From NCBI GenBank assembly GCA_004102805.1, contig SCEG01000001.1, forward strand, positions 62,001-126,000: a DNA stretch of 64,000 nucleotides. Reading direction: 5' to 3'. The notes beneath the pieces were generated by a model, which was not told the DNA's origin, did not search any database, and saw only the letters and a program-made list of their open reading frames with translations. The stretch's first letter is position 1; every line of letters begins with the position of its first letter. The position numbers and the translations under genes are program-made. Positions 16,673 to 25,021 of the stretch are shown piece by piece. This DNA is from Muribaculaceae bacterium Isolate-002 (NCI) (GTDB taxonomy: Bacteria > Bacteroidota > Bacteroidia > Bacteroidales > Muribaculaceae).

Positions 16673-17809
16673 TTATTCGGTTATCTTGCGGGCTCCGTCG
16701 CTGATTACCACGTCGTAGATTTTAGGTTCGTGGCCATATTTTTCGTTGAAGCGTTTTGTGGCTTCTTCGATGAAGTGGCTGTATTTGTCGTCGGCGACGA
16801 GGTTGATTGTGCATCCGCCGAATCCGCCCCCCATGATGCGAGATCCGGTGACGCCGCATTCTTTGGCGATGTCGTTGAGGAAGTCGAGCTCTTCGCAGCT
16901 TACCTCATAGTCTTTCGACAGGCCGTTGTGTGTGGCATACATGAGTTGGCCTACGGTTTCGTAGTCACCGCGGTTGAGAGCGTCGCAGACGTCGAGCACG
17001 CGCTCTTTTTCTTCGATTACGAATTTGGCGCGCGAATAATCCTCAGCCGAGATATCTGATTTGGCTGCGTCGAGAGCTTCTTTGGTAGCGTCACGCAGGG
17101 TCTCGACGCCGAGACGTTTTGCCACACGCTCGCATGACTGGCGACGTTTGTTGTAGGGGGAGTCGACGAGTTCGTGTTTTACGACAGAGTCGACGAGCAC
17201 GAGTTTATAGCCCCGGGGGTTGAATGGGAAGTATTCGAATTCCATAGAGCGGCAGTCGAGACGCATGAGGTTGCCTTTCTTGCCGAATACGGATGCGAAC
17301 TGGTCCATGATGCCGCAGTTTACGCCGCAATAGTTGTGTTCGGTTGACTGCCCGATGCGTGCGAGCTCGAATTTGTCGATAGTGTTTCCATTAAAGAGGT
17401 CGTTGAGGGCGAAAGCGAAGCAGCTTTCGAGAGCTGCCGATGAGCTGAGACCTGCGCCGAGAGGCACATTTCCGGCGAATACGGCGTCAAAACCTTTGAC
17501 AGTGCCGCCGCGCTTGATGATTTCGCGGCAGATGCCGAATATATAGCGGGCCCACTGCTGTTTGGGAGCATCCTCTTCGTTGAGTTCGAACTCAGCGTTG
17601 TCATCGATATCGATTGAGTAAACGCGCACTTTGTCGGTTTTGTTGGGGCGTATTTCCGCCATTATCACTTTATCTATTGCTCCGGGGAACACAAATCCGC
17701 CGTTGTAGTCGGTGTGTTCGCCGATGAGGTTGATGCGTCCGGCTGATGCGTAAAGCGTGCCTTTGCCGCCAAAATGTTTTTTGAACTCTTCCTGGATTTT
17801 TTCTTTCAT
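16673..17809 (-). CDS. galK: Galactokinase
   Basis: A GHMP-family kinase that phosphorylates alpha-galactose at C1. From ATG 17809 the product has 378 residues and begins close to 'GRINLIGEHTDYNGG', the galactokinase signature. The ATP-binding 'PLGAGLSSSAALE' and the third GHMP motif 'RIMGGGFGGCTINL' are intact. An upstream in-frame ATG at 17851 coincides with a predicted -7 box, so it is unlikely to be used. It is the first gene of galK-galM-nucleotidyltransferase on the minus strand. Confidence 0.95.
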   Translation of the reverse strand: MKEKIQEEFKKHFGGKGTLYASAGRINLIGEHTDYNGGFVFPGAIDKVIMAEIRPNKTDKVRVYSIDIDDNAEFELNEEDAPKQQWARYIFGICREIIKRGGTVKGFDAVFAGNVPLGAGLSSSAALESCFAFALNDLFNGNTIDKFELARIGQSTEHNYCGVNCGIMDQFASVFGKKGNLMRLDCRSMEFEYFPFNPRGYKLVLVDSVVKHELVDSPYNKRRQSCERVAKRLGVETLRDATKEALDAAKSDISAEDYSRAKFVIEEKERVLDVCDALNRGDYETVGQLMYATHNGLSKDYEVSCEELDFLNDIAKECGVTGSRIMGGGFGGCTINLVADDKYSHFIEEATKRFNEKYGHEPKIYDVVISDGARKITE

Positions 17810-17850
17810 GATATAATGTGTTTTGTGGGGTATGTTATCTTTTGATTTCA

Positions 17851-17858
17851 CAAAGTTA
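17851..17858 (-). promoter_or_regulatory. Predicted -7 box of the galK operon
   Basis: TAACTTTG on the minus strand matches TAnnTTTG and lies about 42 nt before the galK ATG. No good TTTG -33 element is found at the expected distance. Confidence 0.35.
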
Positions 17859-17957
17859 ATAAAAGTATGATAACAATAACCGACAAATCTGAAGCAAAAA
17901 TTAAAAAAAACAGGTAAAACTGACGGTTGCGGTGAAATTAAGACACATAAATATAAG

Positions 17958-17985
17958 AAAAAGAGGGGCGCTCACGCGTGCCTCT
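17958..17985 (-). terminator. Terminator of the superoxide dismutase gene
   Basis: On the minus strand AGAGG pairs with CCTCT and CGC with GCG across a 2x2 internal mismatch, followed by five T. It sits about 80 nt after the sod stop codon. Confidence 0.6.
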
Positions 17986-18067
17986 CTCTCCATTCATCAC
18001 ATTATGCTTACAATTAAGTGCTATTCGTTCTTAGTATTAAAAAGTCAATTTATGAGTTGTTGTCCAA

Positions 18068-18643
18068 TCAGTATCTTGATTCGACCATGTCCCAGTCGAT
18101 GATGTCCCAAAGGCTTTTGAGTGCATCGGCACGACGGTTCTGATAGTCGAGGTAATATGCGTGTTCCCAAACGTCGAAGGTGAGCAATGGGGTAAGGCCT
18201 TTGCGCAACGGGTTGCCGGCATTGGGTTCCTGCGTAATGAAAAGTTTGCCGTCCTGGTCGCGGGAAAGCCATACCCAGCCGGATCCGAACAAAGAGACGC
18301 CTGCCTTTTCAAATTCTTCCTTGAACTTATCGAATGACCCGAAGTCGCGGCGGATGGCGTCGGCGAGTTCGCCTGAAGGCTCTCCGCCACCGTCGGGCGA
18401 GAATGAGAAGAAGTAGAAGATATGATTCCATGCCTGAGCCGCGTTGTTGTAGAGCGGACCGTCAGCACGCTTGATGACATCTTCAAGGTCTTCGTTGTCA
18501 AACTCGGTGCCCTGTATCATTTTGTTGAGATTTTCGATATATGCCTTCTCGTGCTTGCCGTAGTGGAAGTCGATGGTTTCCTGCGATATCGCCGGTGCGA
18601 GTGAATCGGAGGGGTAAGGAAGTTGAGGTTGTGTATAAGTCAT
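18068..18643 (-). CDS. sodB: Superoxide dismutase, Fe/Mn family
   Basis: This enzyme dismutates superoxide to hydrogen peroxide and oxygen in the cytoplasm. The 191-residue protein has the metal ligands in their usual places: His in 'DFHYGKHEKAY', His in 'AQAWNHIFYF', and Asp and His in 'LTFDVWEHAYYLDY'. 'SLFGSGWVWL' is the conserved core. Bacteroides homologues accept either Fe or Mn, so the metal is left open. It is a single-gene unit with a -7 box (TACCTTTG, minus, 18682-18689) upstream and a terminator at 17958-17985. Confidence 0.95.
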   Translation of the reverse strand: MTYTQPQLPYPSDSLAPAISQETIDFHYGKHEKAYIENLNKMIQGTEFDNEDLEDVIKRADGPLYNNAAQAWNHIFYFFSFSPDGGGEPSGELADAIRRDFGSFDKFKEEFEKAGVSLFGSGWVWLSRDQDGKLFITQEPNAGNPLRKGLTPLLTFDVWEHAYYLDYQNRRADALKSLWDIIDWDMVESRY

Positions 18644-18681
18644 AAGAATTCAGTTTTGTGGTTTGTCGGTAAAACGTCGGT

Positions 18682-18689
18682 CAAAGGTA
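18682..18689 (-). promoter_or_regulatory. Predicted -7 box of the superoxide dismutase gene
   Basis: TACCTTTG on the minus strand is an exact TAnnTTTG match 39 nt upstream of the sod ATG. The -33 element is not recognisable. Confidence 0.35.
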
Positions 18690-18716
18690 AAAAGTTCGGT
18701 AATCAGGCACTGCGTA

Positions 18717-18748
18717 TTTGCCGGATAAGTGAAAAAATATTATTTTTG
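18717..18748 (+). promoter_or_regulatory. Predicted promoter of the metal efflux cluster
   Basis: TTTG (18717-18720), 20-nt spacer, TATTTTTG (18741-18748): an exact fit to the Bacteroidota consensus. The start site would be near 18755, which favours ATG 18763 over ATG 18754 as the first codon of the gene that follows. Confidence 0.62.
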
Positions 18749-18762
18749 TGGAAATGGAAAGA

Positions 18763-19170
18763 ATGAACCGTATAATATCAGTATTGCTGGTGGCATTGAT
18801 AGGCTGTGTGACAGTGTTTCAATGTCATCACCATGATGCTGACGGGCATGCATTTTTTCTGACTTACGGAGACAATGAGGTCACGTCGGGTCTGAGCCAC
18901 GGCGACTGTCACAGTCATGATGACGGGGTGGCCGACGGGGAGCAGGACGGAGAGTGCGGGATGCATCTCGCCGAGGCAATGACAATCGGAAGAAATACTG
19001 CTGCAGATGTTTGTTTTGATGCAGTTTGTTGTGTTTCAGCTGATTGCTTCTTTGATTTTTCGTCTCCGGAAATTTGCCTGAATGATTATTTATTGAAAAA
19101 CGTGACTGTAGGCGCAGTGACTGCGGGATATAGTCATGCAAATCTGTTGCGAGGACCGCCGAGTGTATGA
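18763..19170 (+). CDS. Small secreted His- and Cys-rich protein of a metal efflux cluster
   Basis: A 135-residue protein with a signal or lipoprotein-like N-terminus ('MNRIISVLLVALIGCVTVFQC'-type hydrophobic stretch, quoted only in part here as 'LLVALIGCVTVF') followed at once by 'HHHDADGHAFF' and 'SHGDCHSHDDG'. Further on 'CFDAVCCVSADCFFDF' packs four cysteines in twelve residues. I do not recognise a named domain with certainty; similar short His-rich proteins precede Cus/Czc-type pumps in Bacteroidales. The composition suggests periplasmic binding of Zn, Cu, Co or Cd. It is 123 nt upstream of the adaptor gene. Two other in-frame starts exist (GTG 18748, ATG 18754), but the promoter overlaps them. 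Confidence 0.65.
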   Translation: MNRIISVLLVALIGCVTVFQCHHHDADGHAFFLTYGDNEVTSGLSHGDCHSHDDGVADGEQDGECGMHLAEAMTIGRNTAADVCFDAVCCVSADCFFDFSSPEICLNDYLLKNVTVGAVTAGYSHANLLRGPPSV

Positions 19171-19293
19171 TTTTGACACCCGGTTGCATAAACCGATGAT
19201 TAAATTTGCGGTATAAAAAATGAGATGACTGCAGAGATGTCGTGAATGACGATGGCTCTGTGGCGAAACAGTTTTTCAATAAATTACATTACG

Positions 19294-20415
19294 ATGAAAT
19301 ATTTAAGTTTTTTTATACTGTCGGCGTCGCTTGCGCTAGCAGGTTGCGGCAACAGTCACAGTCATGACATGCATGGCGACGAGCATGCAGATGAAGCGGC
19401 AGGGAAGGGTCACGAGCATCATGACGGAGAGATAGAGATACATGCACATCAGGCTGAAGAGCTGGGCATAAAGGTCAGTGAGGTTAAACCGGCAGAATTC
19501 ACAGTTCCGATTGTGGCGGCGGGCGAGGTGCAGTATAATCCTTCGAGTCAGGGCGTGATTTCCGCGCCGATGTCAGGAAAGGTAAGTTTTGACAAAGGAA
19601 TCTCGGCAGGAACCTCGGTGAGACGCGGTGCGCGCATCGGCCGTGTTTCGACATCGGGAATGGCCGGAGGCGACCAGTTGCAGGCGGCAAAAATCGAGCT
19701 TGAGGCGGCACAAAAGGAAGTTGAACGGCTTGCACCGCTGCGCGAGGAGGGGATTGTTACGGCGGGAGAATACAATCAGGCTGTGGCTAATCTGGAGCGG
19801 GCCCGAAACAATATGTCAGGTGGCGCAGGAAGTGTGGTGACGGCTCCGATTGACGGAGTGATATCATCGCTTGCCGCGGGTGAGGGCGGCTTTGTCAATG
19901 CCGGCGATGTAATAGGAATGATAGCAGGCGACGGAGGCATGACCTTGCGGGTTGATGTGCCTGTCAGAGAGAGCGGCAATCTTAAGAATGTGTCGGCTGC
20001 CAAAGTCAAATTCCCTCATATTGACGGAACGGTCGAGGCCTCGGCAGTGTCGGGAGTCAACAGCCCGTCGCCCGCTCCGGGATACGTAAGCATGTATTTC
20101 CGGCTGCCGGTAATGGATGGTATCGTGGCCGGTAGTTATGCCGAAGTATATCTGCCGACATCGTCAGTAAAGAGTGTCATAGCGGTGCCTTTGGCCGCTG
20201 TCACCGACCGCATGGGGCAGAAGATGGTATATGTGAAGGAGCGCGGCAGCGACCACTACCGCCGTGTGCCGGTTACAATCGGGGCTACAGACGGCGAGAT
20301 GGTGGAGGTGAGCGGTCTCGAAGGGGGCGAGCTTGTGGTGACAGAGGGAGTCACGTTCGTGCGACTGGCAGAAAACTCCGGGGCGACGCCTCCCGGCCAT
20401 ACCCACAACCATTAA
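19294..20415 (+). CDS. RND efflux periplasmic adaptor, CusB/CzcB type
   Basis: A membrane-fusion protein that links the RND pump to the outer-membrane channel. From ATG 19294 it has 373 residues with a lipobox ('LALAGCGNS'). The mature N-terminus is His-rich ('NSHSHDMHGDEHADE', 'GHEHHDGEIEIHAHQ') and the C-terminus ends 'GHTHNH', both fitting a role in handling heavy metals. The core has barrel-sandwich and helical-hairpin segments ('VISAPMSGKVSFDKGISAG', 'APIDGVISSLAAGEGGFV'). It precedes the pump gene by 12 nt. A TAAATTTG box at 19201-19208 may provide a second promoter. Which metal is exported cannot be told from sequence. Confidence 0.9.
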   Translation: MKYLSFFILSASLALAGCGNSHSHDMHGDEHADEAAGKGHEHHDGEIEIHAHQAEELGIKVSEVKPAEFTVPIVAAGEVQYNPSSQGVISAPMSGKVSFDKGISAGTSVRRGARIGRVSTSGMAGGDQLQAAKIELEAAQKEVERLAPLREEGIVTAGEYNQAVANLERARNNMSGGAGSVVTAPIDGVISSLAAGEGGFVNAGDVIGMIAGDGGMTLRVDVPVRESGNLKNVSAAKVKFPHIDGTVEASAVSGVNSPSPAPGYVSMYFRLPVMDGIVAGSYAEVYLPTSSVKSVIAVPLAAVTDRMGQKMVYVKERGSDHYRRVPVTIGATDGEMVEVSGLEGGELVVTEGVTFVRLAENSGATPPGHTHNH

Positions 20416-20427
20416 TGCCGATGCCTT

Positions 20428-23400
20428 ATGCTTAACAGGATAATAAAATTTTCACTTGACAACCGTCTGATAGTGTTGCTGCTGTCGGCGGTGATACTTA
20501 TGGGCGGCGTGTTTACACTGCTGCGCACCGAAGTCGATATCTTTCCGGATCTCAACGCGCCGGTGGTGACTGTAATGACAGAAGCTCCCGGCATGGCAGC
20601 CGAGGAGGTGGAGAAGATGGTGACATATCCGGTGGAGACGGCTGTTGCCGGCGCGCTTGGCGTTGAGAGTGTGCGGTCGTCGTCGACAACGGGATTTTCT
20701 GTGGTGAACGTTCAGTTTTCGGGAAGTACCGAGCCACTGACTGCGCGTCAGGCTATTGCGGAATGTCTCGCACGAGTCGAGAGTCAGTTGCCTCCGATGG
20801 CGGAGACTCCTGTGATAGGTCCGCAGTCGTCGATATTGGGCGAGATACTTATTGTGGCGTTGAGTTCCGACAGTCTCAGTCTTGACAAGGTTCGCACGAT
20901 AGCCGACCGGCGTCTGCGGCCGGCGTTGCAGAGCGTGTCGGGAGTGTCGTCGGTGTCGGTCATCGGCGGAATCGAGGAGGAGTTGCAGATATCGCTTGAC
21001 GGAGACAGAATGCGTAATCTCGGAGTAACCCTTGCTGAGGTGACGGAGGCTCTGCGTGACGTTAACGCCAACAGCGCAGGCGGCATAATACAAGGTTATG
21101 GCAATGAATATGTGGTGAAAGCCGATGTGTCGACCGAGGATGCGTGCGAGCTCGGCAATACGGTGATAAGTGCTGATGACGGTAAAATCATAACCTTGAA
21201 TGATATTGCCCGCATAGGCCCGGGAGGCAAGACCCCGCGCACCGGTGTGGCTTCATATCGCGGCGCTCCGGCAGTGATTATGACAGTGACGAAACAGCCG
21301 GGCACGGGCACGATACGCCTGACCGAGCAGTTGCTTGATGTGATAGCTGAGGCGCGGAAGTCGTTGCCCGCAGAGCTGAATATCTCAACGGACATATTCG
21401 CGCAACGCGATTTTATCGACCGCTCGATATCAAATCTGACGTCGTCGCTGTTTGAGGGTGCCGTAATGGTGATTGTCGTGCTGTTTTTCTTTATGATGAA
21501 TGTAAGAGCCACGGCGGTGTCGCTCGTGGCATTGCCGATGTCGATAATCATCACGGTGCTTATATTGCATGCTTTGGGCATAACAGTCAATACGATGACC
21601 CTTGGCGGTATCGCGATAGCAATCGGTTCGCTAGTCGATGATGCCATTGTCGATGTGGAGAATGTGAGCCGGCGTCTGAGGGAGAACAGCCGGTTGCCGG
21701 AAAATGAGCGCAAAAGTATGGTCAAAGTGGTGTTTGACGCGTCGAAAGAGGTGAGAATGCCAATATTCAACTCGTCGCTGATAATTATCGCAGGCTTTAT
21801 GCCTCTGTTTTTTCTGTCGGGCGTTGAGGGGAGGATGCTTGTGCCTCTCGGTGTGGCGTTTATCATAGCGCTTGCCGCGTCGACGCTTGTGGCGCTGACG
21901 GTGACTCCGGTTGTGTGCAGCTATCTTCTCGGCACCAAAGGCTCGCAGGCGGCGCTGACGCGCGAACCGGCCACGATGCGCAGTCTGAAGCGGGTTTATG
22001 GCCGCGGCCTGGGTCTGGCTCTCAGGCATAAGGCTGTGTTGCTTGCGGTGACCGGAGTGTTGTTTGCGGCCGCCGTGGTTATGTTCGCCAATATGGGCCG
22101 TGGCTTCCTTCCGCCGTTTAACGAGGGGTCGTTTACAATAAATATAAGCGCGCTTCCCGGCATTTCGCTTGACGAGAGTGACCGAATAGGGCGTCTGGCA
22201 GAGAAAATCATACTTGAAGTGCCTGAGATAGAGACCGTGGCCCGCAAGACCGGACGAGCCGAGCTTGACGAGCACTCGTTGGGCACGAATGTTTCGGAGA
22301 TAGAGGCACCTTATACGCTCGGTGACCGGAGCCGCGGAGAGATTGCCGATGATTTGCGCCGACGCCTTGCGGTGATACCCGGAGTCAATATTGAAATCGG
22401 TCAGCCCATATCGCACCGCATAGACGCGATGCTGTCGGGGTCGGAGTCGCCGATTGTGTTTAAAATCTACGGTGATGATTTCGAAGAGCTTAACCGTGCA
22501 GCAAGTCAGCTCAAAGAGATAATGGAGGGCACGGAGGGTCTGCGTGACGTGGCGATTGAACAACAGATGGGGCGTCCGGAACTGTCGGTGACTCCGCGCC
22601 GGCATCTCATGGCCCGTTACGGGGTGACTCCGGCGATGCTCAATGACGCGCTGAGAGCAGCCATGTCGGGCATCGTGGTGTCGCAGGTGTATTCCGACGG
22701 TTATCCGCGTGATATCACTCTGAGATATGATATTCCGCAGGAGTCGCTTGTCGACAGGCTTGAGGATGTGGCGATTGACACTCCGCGCGGCAAGGTTACG
22801 CTCGGCGATATAGCCGAAGTGAGGTATACCGAGAGTCAGAATACGGTGAACCGCGAGAACAGTCGGCGCCGGATTATAGTATCGGCCAATATCGAGGGAC
22901 GAGACGTGACGACTGCCGTTGAGGAAATAAAAGCAAAGGTGTCCGACAGCATAAGTCTCAGGGAAGGTTACACGATAGAGGATGCGGGGCAGTCGGCCAA
23001 GGCGAAAGAGGCGTCGATGCGTCTGCTATATGCATCTGTTCTGGCGCTGCTTGCGATATTGACTCTGCTGTATTTCGAGTTCAAGAATATCGGCCAGTCG
23101 CTTATCATTCTTATAAATATACCTCTGGCTATGATAGGGGGAGTGTTTATATTGCAGTGTACGGGCGGCAATCTCGACATTCCCGCGATAATCGGGTTTA
23201 TCGCACTGCTCGGTATTGCGACGCGCAACGGGATGCTGCTGATATCCCGATATAATGCTCTTGCCGGAGAGGGGCTACAGCTGACGGAAGCTGTGATGAG
23301 AGGGTCGCTTGACCGCCTGACGCCGATAGTGATGACAGCGCTGACTTCGGCGCTTGCATTGATACCGCTCGCCCTGCGTGGCGGCGATCCCGGCAATGAG

Positions 23401-23523
23401 ATACAGTCACCACTGGCTACGGTGATACTCGGCGGCCTCGCTTCGTCGACATTTCTCAATCTGTTTATTGTGCCGATTTTATATATCGCTCACAGAAGGA
23501 AGCAACAGCACGATGCTGTGTGA
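20428..23523 (+). CDS. Heavy-metal RND efflux transporter, CusA/CzcA family
   Basis: The proton-driven inner-membrane pump of a tripartite metal exporter. The 1031-residue protein has a first membrane helix at about 10-30, a large periplasmic loop, 'AIAIGSLVDDAIVDVENV' in TM4 (the acidic residues typical of the HME-RND subfamily), and a second half of the same layout ending with 'GIATRNGMLLISRYN'. 'TEVDIFPDLNAPVV' near residue 35 is the HME-RND signature start. Length is normal for the family. I could not decide between monovalent (Cu/Ag) and divalent (Zn/Co/Cd) export. The channel gene follows after 171 nt and has its own promoter. Confidence 0.93.
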   Translation: MLNRIIKFSLDNRLIVLLLSAVILMGGVFTLLRTEVDIFPDLNAPVVTVMTEAPGMAAEEVEKMVTYPVETAVAGALGVESVRSSSTTGFSVVNVQFSGSTEPLTARQAIAECLARVESQLPPMAETPVIGPQSSILGEILIVALSSDSLSLDKVRTIADRRLRPALQSVSGVSSVSVIGGIEEELQISLDGDRMRNLGVTLAEVTEALRDVNANSAGGIIQGYGNEYVVKADVSTEDACELGNTVISADDGKIITLNDIARIGPGGKTPRTGVASYRGAPAVIMTVTKQPGTGTIRLTEQLLDVIAEARKSLPAELNISTDIFAQRDFIDRSISNLTSSLFEGAVMVIVVLFFFMMNVRATAVSLVALPMSIIITVLILHALGITVNTMTLGGIAIAIGSLVDDAIVDVENVSRRLRENSRLPENERKSMVKVVFDASKEVRMPIFNSSLIIIAGFMPLFFLSGVEGRMLVPLGVAFIIALAASTLVALTVTPVVCSYLLGTKGSQAALTREPATMRSLKRVYGRGLGLALRHKAVLLAVTGVLFAAAVVMFANMGRGFLPPFNEGSFTINISALPGISLDESDRIGRLAEKIILEVPEIETVARKTGRAELDEHSLGTNVSEIEAPYTLGDRSRGEIADDLRRRLAVIPGVNIEIGQPISHRIDAMLSGSESPIVFKIYGDDFEELNRAASQLKEIMEGTEGLRDVAIEQQMGRPELSVTPRRHLMARYGVTPAMLNDALRAAMSGIVVSQVYSDGYPRDITLRYDIPQESLVDRLEDVAIDTPRGKVTLGDIAEVRYTESQNTVNRENSRRRIIVSANIEGRDVTTAVEEIKAKVSDSISLREGYTIEDAGQSAKAKEASMRLLYASVLALLAILTLLYFEFKNIGQSLIILINIPLAMIGGVFILQCTGGNLDIPAIIGFIALLGIATRNGMLLISRYNALAGEGLQLTEAVMRGSLDRLTPIVMTALTSALALIPLALRGGDPGNEIQSPLATVILGGLASSTFLNLFIVPILYIAHRRKQQHDAV

Positions 23524-23577
23524 GATACAGTACGGGAGTGAGAATGTAGGGTGGTTATATATGCAAAGTAGATGCCT

Positions 23578-23611
23578 AAATGTCGGTGTGGCTTTGTCAA
23601 TACCGACATTT
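23578..23611. repeat. 10-bp dyad over the promoter of the channel gene
   Basis: AAATGTCGGT (23578-23587) and ACCGACATTT (23602-23611) are exact reverse complements, 14 nt apart. The -33 element TTTG (23593-23596) lies between the arms and the right arm reaches within 5 nt of the -7 box, the layout of a repressor or activator site. It could also be the 3' hairpin of the pump mRNA. Confidence 0.6.
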
Positions 23612-23623
23612 TGTGTAACTTTG
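23593..23623 (+). promoter_or_regulatory. Predicted promoter of the TolC-type channel gene
   Basis: TTTG (23593-23596), 19-nt spacer, TAACTTTG (23616-23623). The start would be near 23630, giving a leader of about 65 nt. Confidence 0.62.
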
Positions 23624-23694
23624 CGGAGATTAAGAGAGTGTTTTAGCGGCATGCAATGTGCCGTAAGATTTGTTAATTATAGGAAATAGAACGT

Positions 23695-24912
23695 TTGAAA
23701 AAAAATAATACCTGCTATATTATCAGGAATATAGCGATAATAATATTACTGTGCCTGTCTGCGATATCGGGTGAGGCTGCTGATTTCGACGATATTGTAT
23801 CGTCGTTGCTTGGCGGGGACCGGCAACTTGAGTTGTCGCGCCGGCAGGCCGCGGCGGAGAGCGAGGCGTTGAAAGCTTCGAATACGCTTTCTGACCCTGA
23901 GGCTGAATTTGAATTTCTTAGCACCGGAAAAGGGGATCGTAAATATGAATTTTCGGTTTCACAGTCGATTGACTGGCCGGGTGTGTATGGCGCACGTAAC
24001 CGTCAGATAAGGCTTGAGCAGGAAGGATTGCGTATTGACAATGAATTGGCTGTGAATGAGCAACGTATGAAGTTGCGCGGGCTGCTTGTCGATATAATAG
24101 CTGTCAATAAGGTGATCGCGCAGTTGTCGACCGCAGCTGACGGTTGGAGCGAATTGCTTGAAACGCTTGAGACAGCTTACCGTCGCGGAGATGTCACGGT
24201 CATTGATGTGAACAAGATGCGTATTGAGGCGACTGATTTCAAAATGAAGCTTTCAGAGGCTAAAAGATTGAAAGAAGAGCTGATTTCGGAGTTGCTTCTG
24301 ATGTCAGAGAATGCCGGAGAGCAGGCAGAGCGTTGCGGCTCTATAGCCGAATTTCCACTGATTGAATTTGAAAGTCTCGAGCAATACATGGCTAAAGCCA
24401 AGGCTGCTGACGCGTCGCTGCATTTGGCGAGAAACCGGGCACTTGTGGCGAAAGCCCGACGGGAGGTGGCCACGAAGAGCACTCTGCCCGGTTTCAGTGC
24501 CGGATATCGGCTTTCGCATGAGGATGGTGAACTTTTCAACGGATTTGCTGTTGGAATAAGCGTGCCTCTGTGGCGAGCCTCTAAAGAACGTCGGGTTGCG
24601 GCCTCGGAAGAGGTTGCGGCGATATTCGGCGAGCGAGTCGAAGAGATAAAGATTGAGAAAAGAGTGGATGCATCATATCGCAAGGCGACTGATCTGAAAG
24701 ATGCGATTGCAGAGTATGGCAAGGCATTGGCGGCAAGCGATAACGCAGGATTGCTGCGGCGGGCATATGATGCCGGAGCAATCACGCTCACTGAATTTGT
24801 TTTTGATATGAATTATTTCGTGGATGCCAATGTGCAGTATATAGAGCTTCAGCGTCAATATTATAAAATGTTGGTTGAATTGTCGCGATATGATGATATG
24901 ACGGTAGATTGA
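23695..24912 (+). CDS. TolC-family outer-membrane channel, CusC/CzcC type
   Basis: The third part of the tripartite metal exporter. The 405-residue protein has a signal peptide (about 1-28, ending 'SAISGEAAD') and the long helical repeats of outer-membrane efflux proteins: 'LSRRQAAAESEALKA', 'RNRQIRLEQEG', 'LETAYRRGDVTVIDVNK', and near the C-terminus 'LRRAYDAGAITLTEF', the repeated helix motif of the family. It starts at TTG 23695; no ATG is suitably placed. It follows the pump gene by 171 nt and carries its own predicted promoter and dyad, so its expression may be set apart from adaptor and pump. Confidence 0.85.
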   Translation: MKKNNTCYIIRNIAIIILLCLSAISGEAADFDDIVSSLLGGDRQLELSRRQAAAESEALKASNTLSDPEAEFEFLSTGKGDRKYEFSVSQSIDWPGVYGARNRQIRLEQEGLRIDNELAVNEQRMKLRGLLVDIIAVNKVIAQLSTAADGWSELLETLETAYRRGDVTVIDVNKMRIEATDFKMKLSEAKRLKEELISELLLMSENAGEQAERCGSIAEFPLIEFESLEQYMAKAKAADASLHLARNRALVAKARREVATKSTLPGFSAGYRLSHEDGELFNGFAVGISVPLWRASKERRVAASEEVAAIFGERVEEIKIEKRVDASYRKATDLKDAIAEYGKALAASDNAGLLRRAYDAGAITLTEFVFDMNYFVDANVQYIELQRQYYKMLVELSRYDDMTVD

Positions 24913-25021
24913 CTGTCAATTCAGACTGCAGTTGTTTCTGCTATGATAAAAAAATCTTAATAAAATATAATAAAGCATCCGGTGCTTACGTTAAGGAAAT
25001 GATATAATCAAAGAAACAATC

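Noticed and set aside
21631..22605. 324-codon minus-strand frame inside the RND pump gene
   Set aside because: The sequence is basic and low in complexity, and the plus-strand RND protein is continuous and motif-complete here.
23468..23689. 73-codon plus-strand frame at the end of the pump gene
   Set aside because: It starts inside the pump coding sequence in another frame and covers the predicted promoter and dyad of the channel gene.
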